NCBI GenBank assembly: GCA_035640715.1
Contig: DASQVO010000344.1
Span: forward strand, 1 to 47,405
Direction of reading: 5' to 3'
DNA: 47,405 nucleotides
Origin: DASQVO01 sp035640715
Lineage (GTDB): Bacteria > Actinomycetota > Actinomycetes > Streptosporangiales > Streptosporangiaceae
The translations under genes were made by a program, and so were the position numbers. Below are positions 14,971-23,159 of the stretch, piece by piece (positions within the stretch are counted from its first letter, which is position 1; each line of letters starts with the position of its first letter). The notes below the pieces were generated by a model. It was given only the letters and a program-made list of their open reading frames with translations, ran no database searches and had not been told where the DNA came from.

Positions 14971-15303
14971 TCACCTGATCAGCCCTAGCTTTCCGGGACA
15001 CGGCCAAGGCTTGAGCTTCGTGAACTCGCGGAGCGCTTCGGCGTCATGCCGTAACCAGCGGAAGTGCACGAACAGGCGGCCGAAGTTCTTTGAGTCCTTC
15101 TCCACGCGGTGATACAGCGCCTTAATTTCCTTCTGCTCGAGGAACCGCAGCACGTGCTTCTTCAGCTGGCCCGATCCCTTGCCAGGGATGATCTCCACCA
15201 CCGGGGCCTTCTTCGCCACCGCCTCGTCGATGATCGACCGCAGCGCCCGGTCGATGTCGGCGCCCCGATTGTAGATGTCGTGCAGGTCCAGCTTGAGTTT
15301 CAT
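14971..15303 (-). CDS. Smr-domain protein
   Basis: This 110-residue protein is almost entirely a small MutS-related (Smr) domain, a fold with nicking-nuclease activity on DNA or RNA. The diagnostic parts are LDLHDIYNRGADIDRALRSII (the LDLH motif), VVEIIPGKGSGQLKKHVLRFL (the GKGSG motif) and YHRVEKDSKNFGRLFVHFRW. Family members act on branched DNA or on stalled ribosomes and mRNA. As a free domain it resembles small actinobacterial Smr proteins rather than MutS2. Start ATG 15303 gives the standard M-K-L-K-L-D-L-H. It diverges from the nitroreductase gene. Confidence 0.85.
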   Translation of the reverse strand: MKLKLDLHDIYNRGADIDRALRSIIDEAVAKKAPVVEIIPGKGSGQLKKHVLRFLEQKEIKALYHRVEKDSKNFGRLFVHFRWLRHDAEALREFTKLKPWPCPGKLGLIR

Positions 15304-15429
15304 ACGGCATGTCCAATCTGGTGCCGCCGGGTGCGACTGGCCGGGCCGTTCGCCGGGGCCACCAGCGGGCGGCTCCGGCGAGCGCGGGATAATCCGACGG
15401 TACGGCAGTTACAGCATGGGAGGTAGCAG

Positions 15430-15834
15430 GTGCTGTTCGGGGATGAGCACGTGAAGCGCTATGAAGAGACCGACGGCGCGGAAGGTCACGACTGGCAGGG
15501 CACGACGACGCTGATCCTCACCACGACCGGGCGCAAGAGCGGGACGCAGCGCAAGAGCGCGCTGATCTACCAGAAACACGGCAACGACTATCTGGTGGTG
15601 GCGTCGAAGGGCGGCGCGGACGAGCCTCCGGCCTGGTACCTCAACCTCGCCGCCAACCCGGACGTCCAGGTCCAGGTGAAGGGGGACAAGTTCGCGGCCC
15701 GGGCCAGGACGGCGACGGCCGCCGAGAAGCCGGAGATGTGGCGGCTGATGGCGACGGCGTGGCCGGCCTACGACGAGTACCAGCAGAAGACCAAGCGGGA
15801 GATCCCGGTGGTCGTCCTCGAGCCGGTCGCCTGA
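15430..15834 (+). CDS. Nitroreductase family deazaflavin (F420)-dependent oxidoreductase
   Basis: This 134-residue split-barrel protein is of the Ddn/FDOR-A type, which uses reduced deazaflavin F420 to reduce quinones, nitro compounds or enones. Diagnostic segments are TLILTTTGRKSGTQRKSALIY (the GRKSG cofactor-binding loop), YLVVASKGGADEPPAWYLNLAANPDVQVQV and the late W-P-A-Y-D-E-Y-Q-Q-K-T-K-R-E-I-P-V-V-V-L-E-P. GTG 15430 has GGGAGG 6 bp upstream, a strong start. Its presence implies an F420-making actinobacterium. The physiological substrate is unknown. Confidence 0.9.
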   Translation: MLFGDEHVKRYEETDGAEGHDWQGTTTLILTTTGRKSGTQRKSALIYQKHGNDYLVVASKGGADEPPAWYLNLAANPDVQVQVKGDKFAARARTATAAEKPEMWRLMATAWPAYDEYQQKTKREIPVVVLEPVA

Positions 15835-15897
15835 CGGCAGAACCAGCCGTGGCCGAACGGGCCGCGTGCGGCGGGACGGCCGCCGTGGCCCCGTTCG

Positions 15898-16407
15898 TCA
15901 TCCGGGGGTCTCGCCGGGCCGCAGCTCGGCGATGATTTTCGCCACGGTCTGCTCCGGCTGCCCTTCCGGCGTCACGACGAAGACGTTCTTCTCCCCGTGC
16001 GGTGGCTCCTGGTCGGCGAGCTGGCTGTCCAGGAGGCCCCGCGGGAAGAAGTGCCCGTGACGGCCGGCCAGGTGGGTGGCCAGCGTCTCCCGGTCGGTGA
16101 GCAGGAAGACGAGCCGCGCTTCCGGGCGGCCGTCCAGCAGCGCCTCGCGGTAGGCGCGCCGCAGGGCGGAACAGGTCACGACTGCGGACTCGCCCGCGGC
16201 GATCCGTTCATCCATCCAGCGGCCGATGGCGTCCAGCCACGGCCAGCGATCGGCGTCGGTGAGCGGGTGGCCCGCGCGCATTTTCTCGATGTTGCTGGCC
16301 GGGTGGAAAGAATCCGCGTCAGCGAATGACCAATGGAGGCGCCCGGCGAGCAGCGCGCCGGCAGTGGTCTTGCCGCTGCCGGACGGCCCGGCGACTATCA
16401 AGATCAC
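15898..16407 (-). CDS. gntK: Gluconokinase
   Basis: This 169-residue cytosolic kinase phosphorylates D-gluconate to 6-phosphogluconate, feeding the pentose phosphate or Entner-Doudoroff pathway. The P-loop GPSGSGKTT is at residues 7-15. FADADSFHPASNIEKMRAGHPLTDADRWPWLDAI is the characteristic gluconate-binding block. VVTCSALRRAYREALL and HFFPRGLLDSQLADQEPP are also typical of GntK. Length matches the family. There is no gluconate permease next to it. A sugar-acid dehydratase gene at 37.7 kb is the only other sugar-acid enzyme in the window. Confidence 0.93.
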   Translation of the reverse strand: MILIVAGPSGSGKTTAGALLAGRLHWSFADADSFHPASNIEKMRAGHPLTDADRWPWLDAIGRWMDERIAAGESAVVTCSALRRAYREALLDGRPEARLVFLLTDRETLATHLAGRHGHFFPRGLLDSQLADQEPPHGEKNVFVVTPEGQPEQTVAKIIAELRPGETPG

Positions 16408-16476
16408 ATTGCCAGCTTACCCGGACGCTGCCGATGTCCCGGGACCGCCGTCGGGCCCCTGGGTGCGGGCCAGACG

Positions 16477-17007
16477 TTACCAGCCGCCGCGGCGGGGCCA
16501 GCGTATCCCGCCGGTTGCGCCGCCTCGCGGGTCTCCCGCCCGCGGATCAGTGTTTCCCTGGCCAGCGCCGTCCCGGGGGCCCCGCGGAAGCTTCGCCCTG
16601 CCGTTGTGTGCCCAGTACCACCACCACGATCCCGCTCCCCGCGGCGGGAAGGGCCGCGAGCCGTGCGTCCGGGGCCGTGCCGGGACCGGCGCGGCCGTGG
16701 TCCGGGCCGGCCGGGCTGGCCCGGCAGGGACAGAATGGGCGGCCGGTGCCGCGTGGGAGGTGTAGCTGGCTGGGGACGGCCCCACCTTCGCCCGCCTCGG
16801 GGCAGCGTGCACCGGGCGGGCCGACGTCGCGCGTGCGGAGGCAGACGTCACCGAGATCGGCTGCGTGACCGGCGGCGGCCTGAGCCCCAAGGGGTGGGCC
16901 ACGCCAGCGGGCTGGCTTATCAGGATGCCGGTCACGGTCCCCGCGATGGCCATCGCCACCGCCCCGGACAAGAGCGCTACGAACTTCCTGAAACTGATCT
17001 CCTCCAT
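16477..17007 (-). CDS. Hypothetical single-span membrane protein with Pro/Ala-rich exterior
   Basis: This 176-residue protein is not recognised. It starts MEEISFRKFVALLSGAVAMA, then IAGTVTGILIS, a clear membrane helix or uncleaved signal, followed by an Ala/Pro/Arg-rich region without further hydrophobic segments. A short tryptophan-rich motif GAGSWWWYWAHNGRAK lies near residue 130. The C-terminus is Gly/Arg-rich. ATG 17007 is chosen because the sequence before it does not look coding. It shares the intergenic region with the S53 peptidase at 17332, from which it diverges. Codon bias fits the neighbours for the first 60 codons, less clearly after that. Confidence 0.4.
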   Translation of the reverse strand: MEEISFRKFVALLSGAVAMAIAGTVTGILISQPAGVAHPLGLRPPPVTQPISVTSASARATSARPVHAAPRRAKVGPSPASYTSHAAPAAHSVPAGPARPARTTAAPVPARPRTHGSRPFPPRGAGSWWWYWAHNGRAKLPRGPRDGAGQGNTDPRAGDPRGGATGGIRWPRRGGW

Positions 17008-17154
17008 ACGGGCATACAGCACGTCCCGGATGGCGGATGGCCTGGCTACCTGCAGCGCCGCGCCAACCCCGCCGAGGCGGTGCCGCCGTGGCGCAAGGAG
17101 GTTGTTCGAGCCGGGCCTGCTCTCTAGCAATGAGCCGGGCATATCACGAGACAA

Positions 17155-17331
17155 TACTCACTAAGACGTAGATATACACCACTTAACAAAAATTACTCAG
17201 CCACGCCACTGTCGCTATCGTACACATCTGCGACACGGCCACCATGTGCATCATGTTGACGCTACTATCTGTTACCATCCAGGTGTTATCTGTAATCAAA
17301 ATCCGTTGACCATGGAATCCTGGAGACACCG
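17155..17331. promoter_or_regulatory. AT-rich divergent promoter region upstream of S53 peptidase
   Basis: This 177-bp stretch is much AT-richer than its surroundings (for example acttaacaaaaattactc near 17182). It contains TTGACG at 17254-17259 and TTGACC near 17305. I could not find a -10 hexamer at proper spacing for either. The Shine-Dalgarno for the S53 gene is GGAG at 17322-17325. Confidence 0.4.
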
Positions 17332-18897
17332 ATGCGCCTTAGCCGCCCGATGGCAGCCGCGATGACCTCCTGCACGCTCACGGTTGCTCTCGGCGCTGCC
17401 GGGCCGGCCATTGCCGGGCCGCCCGCCGCACCGGTGTCAGCCGCCGCACCTGCCAGCCCAGTAACGGTGACCATCAGCCCAGCCGATCGTCTGGCCATGC
17501 CAGGCAGCCCAGGCCCGCAGTCCACCGCATACTGCGAGAAGAACTACAAGATCGCTTGCTACGAGCCGGGCCAGATCCAGCAGGCCTACGGCATCCCGGC
17601 CCTGCTGAAGGCGGGGATCAGCGGGAAGGGACAGACGATTGTCATCGTGGAGTCGTACGGCTCGCCCACGATCGGCCATGACCTGGCCGTCTTCGACAAG
17701 CAGTTCCGCCTCCCCGCTCCGCCGTCGCTGCGGATCATCGCACCGGCCGGGAAGATACCCGCCTACACCGCCACCCCCGACCGCGTGAACTGGGCGGGCG
17801 AAGCCACCCTCGACGTGGAATACGCCCACGTGATGGCCCCCGGCGCGCGGATCCTGCTGGTCGAGACGCCGGTATCGGAGACTGAGGGGACGGCTGGCTT
17901 CCCGCAGATCGAGGCCGCCGAGAAATACGTCATCAGCCACCACCTCGGCAGCGTGATCAGCCAGAGCTTCAACGCCACGGAGCAGACCTTCCCGTCCAGG
18001 AAGGCCCTGATGGCCCTGCGCAGCGCCTACATCGAGGCCGCCCGGGACCGCGTCACGGTGCTCGCGGCGTCCGGCGACAGCGGCGCGACCAACTTTAAGC
18101 TCGACCAGACGGCCTACTACACCTATCCGGTCACAGCATGGCCGGCCACCGACTCGCTGGTCACGGCCATCGGCGGCACGCAGCTTCACCTGAACGCCAG
18201 CGGCGGCCGCACCGCGCCGGACAATGTCTGGAACGACACACGCAACGCCGGCGCCAACTCCTACATCAACAGCAACAGTGGGCCGAACCCGCTGGCTGCC
18301 GGTGGCGGCAAGTCGGTGATGTTCAGCCGTCCGGGGTACCAGAACGGTGTCCGGAACATCGTGGGTGCCCGGCGGGGCATCCCCGACGTGTCGATGAGCG
18401 CGGCCTGCGACGGGGCGGTCGACGTCTACCAGAGCTTCCCGGGCAAGGCGGCCGGCTGGTATCCCACCTGCGGCACCAGCGTGGCCACGCCCCTGTTCGC
18501 CGGCGTGGTGGCGCTGGCCGACCAGGTCGCGGGGCACCCGCTCGGCCTGATCAACCCGGCGCTCTACACCCTTGCGGCCAAGCATGCCCCCGGCATCGTG
18601 GACATCAAGAAGGGCAGCAACACCGTGTCGTTCAGCCAGGGCGGCCAGACCCACACCGTCACCGGTTTCGCCGCCCGGCCCGGCTATAACCTCGCCTCAG
18701 GCGTCGGCACGATTTACGCGCCGCTCTTCGTCAGGGAGCTCGCTTCGGCGGCCGGGCGCGGGTATGCGGGCCATCGGGCGGCGGTCCGCCAGCGGCATGT
18801 GAGCCGCCCGGCGGCGGCTGGCCGCGGGCGCAGGGGCCACGGCGGCCTTCCTAGCGGATCAGAGAGTCGGCTGCGAGAGCCGCGAAAAGCAGCGTGA
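17332..18897 (+). CDS. Secreted S53 family (sedolisin-type) peptidase, paralogue
   Basis: This 521-residue secreted serine-carboxyl peptidase has the same layout as the one at 821-2269. Its signal peptide is TLTVALGAAGPAIAGPPAAP. Catalytic residues are E157 and D161 in GEATLDVEYAHVMAPGA, and S383 in CGTSVATPLFAG. The oxyanion Asp is D249 in AASGDSGATN. Again no long activation prodomain precedes the catalytic domain, which begins around residue 80. A Cys pair (YCEKNYKIACYE) near the start and others (SAACDG, PTCGTS) may form disulfides. The last 50 residues after YNLASGVGTIYAPLFVREL are Arg/Ala-rich and look like an added tail. ATG 17332 has GGAG 6-7 bp upstream. Confidence 0.9.
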   Translation: MRLSRPMAAAMTSCTLTVALGAAGPAIAGPPAAPVSAAAPASPVTVTISPADRLAMPGSPGPQSTAYCEKNYKIACYEPGQIQQAYGIPALLKAGISGKGQTIVIVESYGSPTIGHDLAVFDKQFRLPAPPSLRIIAPAGKIPAYTATPDRVNWAGEATLDVEYAHVMAPGARILLVETPVSETEGTAGFPQIEAAEKYVISHHLGSVISQSFNATEQTFPSRKALMALRSAYIEAARDRVTVLAASGDSGATNFKLDQTAYYTYPVTAWPATDSLVTAIGGTQLHLNASGGRTAPDNVWNDTRNAGANSYINSNSGPNPLAAGGGKSVMFSRPGYQNGVRNIVGARRGIPDVSMSAACDGAVDVYQSFPGKAAGWYPTCGTSVATPLFAGVVALADQVAGHPLGLINPALYTLAAKHAPGIVDIKKGSNTVSFSQGGQTHTVTGFAARPGYNLASGVGTIYAPLFVRELASAAGRGYAGHRAAVRQRHVSRPAAAGRGRRGHGGLPSGSESRLREPRKAA

Positions 18898-19834
18898 GGT
18901 AGATGTTCGACTCGTGGAACAGGCGTATTGTCTGCACCTGCTCACCGCGGACCACGCGCAGGTGCAGGCGGTGCACCTCGGCCAGGAACGCGCCGCCGAG
19001 AACGACCGCGCTCACGCCGTAGAGGGGACCGGCCGCCAGCGGCCACACGGCGACCGAGGCGGCCACCATGAGCCAGCTGTCGGCGAGGCTCTCCGACAGC
19101 ACCCGGCGTAGCGGCGCGACCACCGGAAGCATCGGAATGTTCACGCTCTTGTAGTCGTCCTTGAACTTCACGGCGAGCGCCCAGAAGTGCGTGGGCTGCC
19201 AGAAGAACACCACCAGGAAGAGCAGGAAAGCCGGCCAGGAAAGCGATCCCCTGACTGCCGCCCAGGCGATGAGCACCGGGGCCGCCCCGCAGATGCCGCC
19301 CCATAGGGTGCTCTGTGAGGTGCGCCGCTTGAGCAGCATGGTGTAGACGACGACGTAGTAGAGGATCGCGCCGAGTGTCAGGACGGCCGCGAGCAGGTTT
19401 GCGATCGCGGCGAACAGGCCCACCGACACGATGCCGAGCACCGTGCCGAAGATCAGGGCCGCACGGGGCGACACGCTGTGCCTCGCCAGCGGCCTGCCCC
19501 GTGTCCGGCGCATCACCTGATCAATGTCGCGGTCGATGTAGCAGTTCAGCGCGTTGGCGCTGCCGGCGGCCAGCGCCCCGCCGACCACGACGACGGCCGC
19601 ATCCAGCAGCGACGGTAGGCCCCGGTCCGCGAGGAACAGCACCGGCACGGCGGTGATCAGCAGCAGCTCGATGATTCTCGGCTTGCACAGGTCGACGTAG
19701 GCCCGCAGCACCTGGCGGAACGAGGACGGTCGTGACACGGCGCCACGGTCGGCCGCATCCGTGATCGCGCGGCCCGGTGAGCTGGTCCTGTTGCCTGTGA
19801 CGAGCGAGCTTCGCCGGCTGTCGACGGCACTCAA
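18851..19834 (-). CDS. ctaB: Protoheme IX farnesyltransferase (haem O synthase)
   Basis: This UbiA-type integral membrane prenyltransferase adds farnesyl to haem b, making haem O for cytochrome oxidase. Diagnostic motifs are YVDLCKPRIIELLLITAVP, NALNCYIDRDIDQVMRRTRGRPL (the N-D-x3-D aspartate motif) and FFWQPTHFWALAVKFKDDYKSVNIPMLPVV. About eight membrane helices follow. TTG 19834 (M-S-A-V-D-S-R-R) is preferred: GGAAGGTGG lies upstream and it gives 327 residues. GTG 19738 (295 aa) and ATG 19942 (363 aa) are alternatives; sequence upstream of 19834 reads as non-coding. Its end overlaps the tail of the S53 peptidase by about 47 bp, tail to tail. It serves the ctaD product encoded at the window's left edge. 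Confidence 0.93.
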   Translation of the reverse strand: MSAVDSRRSSLVTGNRTSSPGRAITDAADRGAVSRPSSFRQVLRAYVDLCKPRIIELLLITAVPVLFLADRGLPSLLDAAVVVVGGALAAGSANALNCYIDRDIDQVMRRTRGRPLARHSVSPRAALIFGTVLGIVSVGLFAAIANLLAAVLTLGAILYYVVVYTMLLKRRTSQSTLWGGICGAAPVLIAWAAVRGSLSWPAFLLFLVVFFWQPTHFWALAVKFKDDYKSVNIPMLPVVAPLRRVLSESLADSWLMVAASVAVWPLAAGPLYGVSAVVLGGAFLAEVHRLHLRVVRGEQVQTIRLFHESNIYLTLLFAALAADSLIR

Positions 19835-20049
19835 GGAAAACCGACCACCTTCCGGCTGACGGGGAACGGCGTAGGGCGCGGTTGCGCCCGCAGCGTTTCT
19901 CGGACTCCACCGAGCGTGCACGGCCCGGGGCGCTAGAAGCATGGGGCTGCCAGCCACGTTGAAGCCTACATGGCGTCGTAGTGGCCAAGTCCGGGGGCTG
20001 CCTTGCCGCAGCCCAGGCGGCGGTGCTGGCCCGGAAAGCAGAGCGCCGC

Positions 20050-20259
20050 CGCGGGCGTCTGCCACCCGGAGGTGATGATCTTCGGCGTCACCGGCCTGCT
20101 GCCGGTCCCGGAGATCCAGTACCTCGCGTACTTGCATAACGCCGAGGACCAGATCCGCGGCGAAGCGGCGACGCTGCAGTTCTTCTCCCGCGGGCAGTAC
20201 CGCAACCCGGCCGTCATCCGGGTGACCGGCGATAGCTATCAGCACGCTAACCCTGCCTT
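20050..20259 (+). pseudogene. Fragment of a transketolase-like TPP enzyme (E1-beta-type)
   Basis: A plus-strand frame reads CHPEVMIFGVTGLLPVPEIQ, then YLAYLHNAEDQIRGEAATLQ, then FFSRGQYRNPAVIRVTGDSY. Its codon use is GC3-rich like real genes here. The layout resembles the pyrimidine-binding domain of 2-oxo-acid dehydrogenase E1-beta subunits, with an E-I-Q-Y segment, a helix ending in a small/aromatic pair, R-G-Q-Y and the P-x-V-I-R strand. There is no upstream start or Shine-Dalgarno, and it ends in a strong hairpin at 20258-20295. It is only about 70 codons of a normally 330-residue protein. I infer a decayed fragment; the family assignment is tentative. Confidence 0.4.
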
Positions 20260-20295
20260 CCGGATTGCGGATCCTCAGGGATCCGCAATCCGGAA
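20258..20295. terminator. 17-bp perfect hairpin, likely bidirectional terminator
   Basis: ttccggattgcggatcc pairs perfectly with ggatccgcaatccggaa around a 4-base tcag loop. It lies downstream of the minus-strand choice-of-anchor-P gene (stop at 20356) and of the plus-strand E1-beta-like fragment. There is no T-tract beyond two or three bases. The long perfect stem makes a terminator the best guess. Confidence 0.7.
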
Positions 20296-20355
20296 ATTCA
20301 GCGGCACATTATGCGGCCCGGCAGTTGCCGGACCTGATGGCCGGTCGCTGGCTGG

Positions 20356-21039
20356 TCAGCCGGTGACGGGCAGGTCGCCGCGCAGTGGCACGGGTGCGGG
20401 GGCGGCGGGTACAGCCGGTGACGTGTGCGCGGTGGTTGTAGTGGGTGCCGCGCAGTTGGCGGTGGAGATATCGATCGTCTTCTGCGCGCTGCCGGTGCCG
20501 AGCTGAACCTCAAGCGCGGTGACGGTGAGACCGCCCTGGCTGTTCTTCACCTGCTTGTTGAGGGTAATGGCGACGATGTGGCCGGCACCCGGTGGCACCG
20601 CGATCGTGGTGTTGGGCGGCGGCGCGACCGGGATGGCGTGGCCGCCGACGATGGCGTTGAGCAACGTGGCGTTGCCGCCGCCTGGCTTGCAGGACGCGGT
20701 AACCAGGCTGGCGATGAGCTGGCTGCCGCCGATGTTGAGGTCGGCGGCGCTGGCGCGAGCAGTACCCTGGGCCCCGTCCGCGAATACGTGCAGCACCGAG
20801 GCGGTCAGGGCCGGGATGCTCGGGGTGCTGAGCAGGCTGCTGTCCTCCGCCTTCCCGTTCGACGACACGGTTGACACGGGCGCGAGGCCAAGCCCGCTGG
20901 TGAGGATCCCGGTGGCCGAGCTGGGGCTGGTGTCGGCGAGCACCGGGGCCGGGGCCAGCGCCATGATAGTGGCCGCGGCGGTCAGGGCCGCCGTGGCGGC
21001 GGCCGCCGCGGTGCGCTTCGTTACATGGAGGAATGTCAC
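20356..21039 (-). CDS. Secreted choice-of-anchor P family protein ending in LPVTG
   Basis: This 227-residue predicted exported protein has a basic N-terminus (VTKRT) and a hydrophobic Ala-rich signal ending near ALAPAPVLA. The mature part matches the choice-of-anchor P layout: ILTSGLGLAPVSTVSSNGKA, ARASAADLNIGGSQLIASLV, TASCKPGGGNATLLNAIVGG, NTTIAVPPG and GLTVTALEVQLG. A Thr/Pro-rich linker leads to PLRGDLPVTG followed immediately by the stop codon. LPVTG is a sortase LPxTG motif, but the usual membrane helix and basic tail after it are absent. GTG 21039 has AAGGA about 7 bp upstream, so the earlier start codons are rejected. Function unknown. Confidence 0.75.
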   Translation of the reverse strand: MTFLHVTKRTAAAAATAALTAAATIMALAPAPVLADTSPSSATGILTSGLGLAPVSTVSSNGKAEDSSLLSTPSIPALTASVLHVFADGAQGTARASAADLNIGGSQLIASLVTASCKPGGGNATLLNAIVGGHAIPVAPPPNTTIAVPPGAGHIVAITLNKQVKNSQGGLTVTALEVQLGTGSAQKTIDISTANCAAPTTTTAHTSPAVPAAPAPVPLRGDLPVTG

Positions 21040-21121
21040 GCGTAGTCCTTCACTTTCTGCGGAATTGGACTGATCTCCGGCACTATGAGTGTCTCTGGCA
21101 CCACGAGCCGGAAACGAACCG

Positions 21122-21940
21122 TTAGGAGCGGATGAGGACAAGGCTGCCGAGGGGGATACGTGACAGCACGTACAGCGCGGCCGATGGCACACGCACGCAA
21201 CCGTGCGTGACCGAGTGACCGAATACCGACGTGTCCGGCCAGCCGTGCAGCGCTACGGTGCCGGGCCCGCCGCCGAAGGTGTCGAGGGTGTTGGAGTGGG
21301 CCCCGAGCGGGAGAATCAGTGGGCTGTAGGTGGGGTGCGCCGGTTCCAGCGACGCCATCAGGAAGGTCCGCCCGGTCGGCGTCGGGGTTGTAGGCGCGCC
21401 GACCGCCACCGTCCATGACCCCACCTTCTGGCCGCCGTCGAGCACGGTGACCCGCCGGGCCGCCAGGTCGACGCTGATCACGTACGGGGTCTCCGCACTT
21501 TGCAGCGTCCGGCCGTCGGTGGAGATCCAGCCACTCGCGTGGTTGGGGCGGGCAGGCAAGAGGACCCGGTCCCACCCCCGGCGGCTCTGTACCACCGGCA
21601 CCCACGTCGGGCTTCCCAGTTCCGTCGATGGCAGGGCCGCCACCGGCGGCCCGCCCGGCGTCGCGTACACGACCTGCGTGGTGCGGGGATGCACCACCAG
21701 ACCGCTGGTGAGCGTGGTCGGGTCCGGGTCGGCAGGTGCGCCGTGCAGGCGCGCGAACGTCGTTGCCTGCGGAAGCCTGGCCAGTTGCGCCGCCGGCACC
21801 GGCCGCGGTGAGACAGGTGCCGCTGCGGCGGGTGAATCAGCATGAGCCGGCGAGGCACCGCCATGCCCGCAGCCAGCTACCAGGACCGCCGCAGCGACCC
21901 CCGCCGCGGCCGCCGCAGCCGGCCGGCGCGGCACGCGCAT
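21122..21940 (-). CDS. L,D-transpeptidase (YkuD domain) lipoprotein
   Basis: This 272-residue cell-wall enzyme is predicted to form 3-3 crosslinks in peptidoglycan outside the membrane. The signal MRVPRRPAAAAAAGVAAAVLVAGC has a VAGC lipobox. After a variable segment with an SH3-like WVPVVQSRRGWDRVLLPARP region, the YkuD domain runs from YVISVDLAARRVTVLDGGQKVGSWTVAVG to the active site ALHGWPDTSVFGHSVTHGCVRVPSAAL. The catalytic Cys lies in T-H-G-C-V-R, where most homologues have S-H-G-C. I chose ATG 21940 over GTG 22006, which would add 22 unlike residues. It lies just upstream of, and in the same direction as, the choice-of-anchor-P gene (82-bp gap), so they may be co-expressed. Confidence 0.88.
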   Translation of the reverse strand: MRVPRRPAAAAAAGVAAAVLVAGCGHGGASPAHADSPAAAAPVSPRPVPAAQLARLPQATTFARLHGAPADPDPTTLTSGLVVHPRTTQVVYATPGGPPVAALPSTELGSPTWVPVVQSRRGWDRVLLPARPNHASGWISTDGRTLQSAETPYVISVDLAARRVTVLDGGQKVGSWTVAVGAPTTPTPTGRTFLMASLEPAHPTYSPLILPLGAHSNTLDTFGGGPGTVALHGWPDTSVFGHSVTHGCVRVPSAALYVLSRIPLGSLVLIRS

Positions 21941-22454
21941 GCCGACACGGTTTATTCGGAAACAGAGACGAAAAAGCGGCCATTGCTCTCTCACGCGGCA
22001 CTCCACAAGACCTGCATTTACTGGACAGCGGCTAACGCCGAGATGACGTTACACGCATCGGAGCGTCTGGAACACGCAATTTCCGCATATCACAGGCCGG
22101 ATTTGGCCGCCGAAAAGATGGGAATGTACCCGTATAGGTGTTCCGTCCTTATTTTTTGCCTGAAAAAGCCCGCCGTTGTTTCCCGGCCGCCCTGTTCTAG
22201 CGCTGCCCTGTTCTAGCGCTGCCCTGCTCTGGGCTGCACCGCTCTGGCGCTGCCATGCCGCGCGGTGGCTGACCGTCGCTCAGGCCTCCTGCGCCACATG
22301 GGCATCACGCCGGCCGGCGTTCCACCGTGATCCAGTGCCGGAACCCGCGGGTGAAGCGGAAAACGCGTTGGATCATGGAAAACCGGACCAGCCAGCGAAA
22401 GCGTTCTGCGGTCATGGGCCTGCCGCAGCCACGAGTCTTAGCGCACGCTCGCCG
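21941..22454. other. 514-bp intergenic region, partly AT-rich
   Basis: Between the L,D-transpeptidase start and the end of the GT39 pseudogene I see no supported gene. 22020-22180 is relatively AT-rich (for example ttattttttgcctgaaaaag) and is a likely promoter area for the transpeptidase. It also contains the short tandem repeat at 22190-22237. Confidence 0.5.
22190..22237. repeat. 16-bp tandem repeat, two perfect copies plus one diverged
   Basis: The unit ccctgttctagcgctg occurs at 22190-22205 and 22206-22221. It is followed by a degenerate third copy at 22222-22237. It lies in non-coding DNA. Confidence 0.8.
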
Positions 22455-23027
22455 TCACGAGCTCGTCCCGCAGGCGTAGAGCGTCCCCGTACCGCCATCG
22501 GCCGCCGCGGTGGCGGAGGTGCCGCCGTCGTCGCTGGCCGGGACCTTTGTAGCCGAACACCATCGCGACCGCACTGTTGTTGGTCGACCCGTCCGCATAG
22601 GGCCGGTCGGCGGCCGGGGTGAGCGTATACAGCGCGATCCAGGACATCGACACGGCCAGCATCACCACCCCGGCCACGCCGGCCTGCCAGAGCCGGCGGC
22701 GCAGCCGGACGGGTGCCGCGACCAGATAGCCGATCCGGCCAGCTTGTCGATCGTGATCATGGGGTCGAAGGCGCCGTAGAAGAAGGCCTTCCAGCTCTCC
22801 GACATGCTCTTGACGGCGACCGAGTAGAACGGTGCGAGCCCGGCCTGGGTGATGTTCCAGGCGTACAGCAGCGCCGCGACGGCGGCGACGCCGAGCAGCG
22901 CCGGGCGGGCCCAGGACGGCTGGCCCTCAGGTGAGCGCCATAGTTCCCAGCGGCGGCGTGGCCTCGCGTGGGCCGAGCGCCCCCCGTATGCGGATGGCCT
23001 GAGCGGATCCGCGATAACGGTGGACAC
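22455..23027 (-). pseudogene. ArnT-like family-39 glycosyltransferase, reduced by internal deletions
   Basis: The start is intact: GTG 23027 with GGAGGT 8 bp upstream, then a cytoplasmic N-terminus and RPALLGVAAVAALLYAWNIT, then QAGLAPFYSVAVKSMSESWK and FFYGAFDPMITIDKLAGS. Normal homologues are 600-700 residues with a dozen helices. Here the next block, in another frame, is GYLVAAPVRLRRRLWQAGVA, then GVVMLAVSMSWIALYTLTPA and DRPYADGSTNNSAVAMVFGYKG, which belongs to the middle of the family. This is followed, again in another frame, by ASDDGGTSATAAADGGTGTLYAC, which resembles the family's C-terminal end before a TGA at 22455-22457. So at least two large deletions joined three parts. The protein would have glycosylated cell-envelope lipids or polymers; it cannot work as it is. 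Confidence 0.75.
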
Positions 23028-23159
23028 AGCGGGACCTCCAGGTGCTCCGGTAATGCGCGGTGCGGGTAATGCACGCGGCGTGACCGCGCGTCAGCCGGCA
23101 TGCGGGACGAACCCGTGTCGGGCTCAGCGAAAGAGTTTGGCGGACATCGATCAAGGTTT

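Noticed and set aside
22190..22237. Possible attachment site or insertion-sequence end
   Set aside because: Two perfect 16-bp copies are immediately adjacent in tandem, with no integrase, tRNA or terminal inverted repeat nearby.
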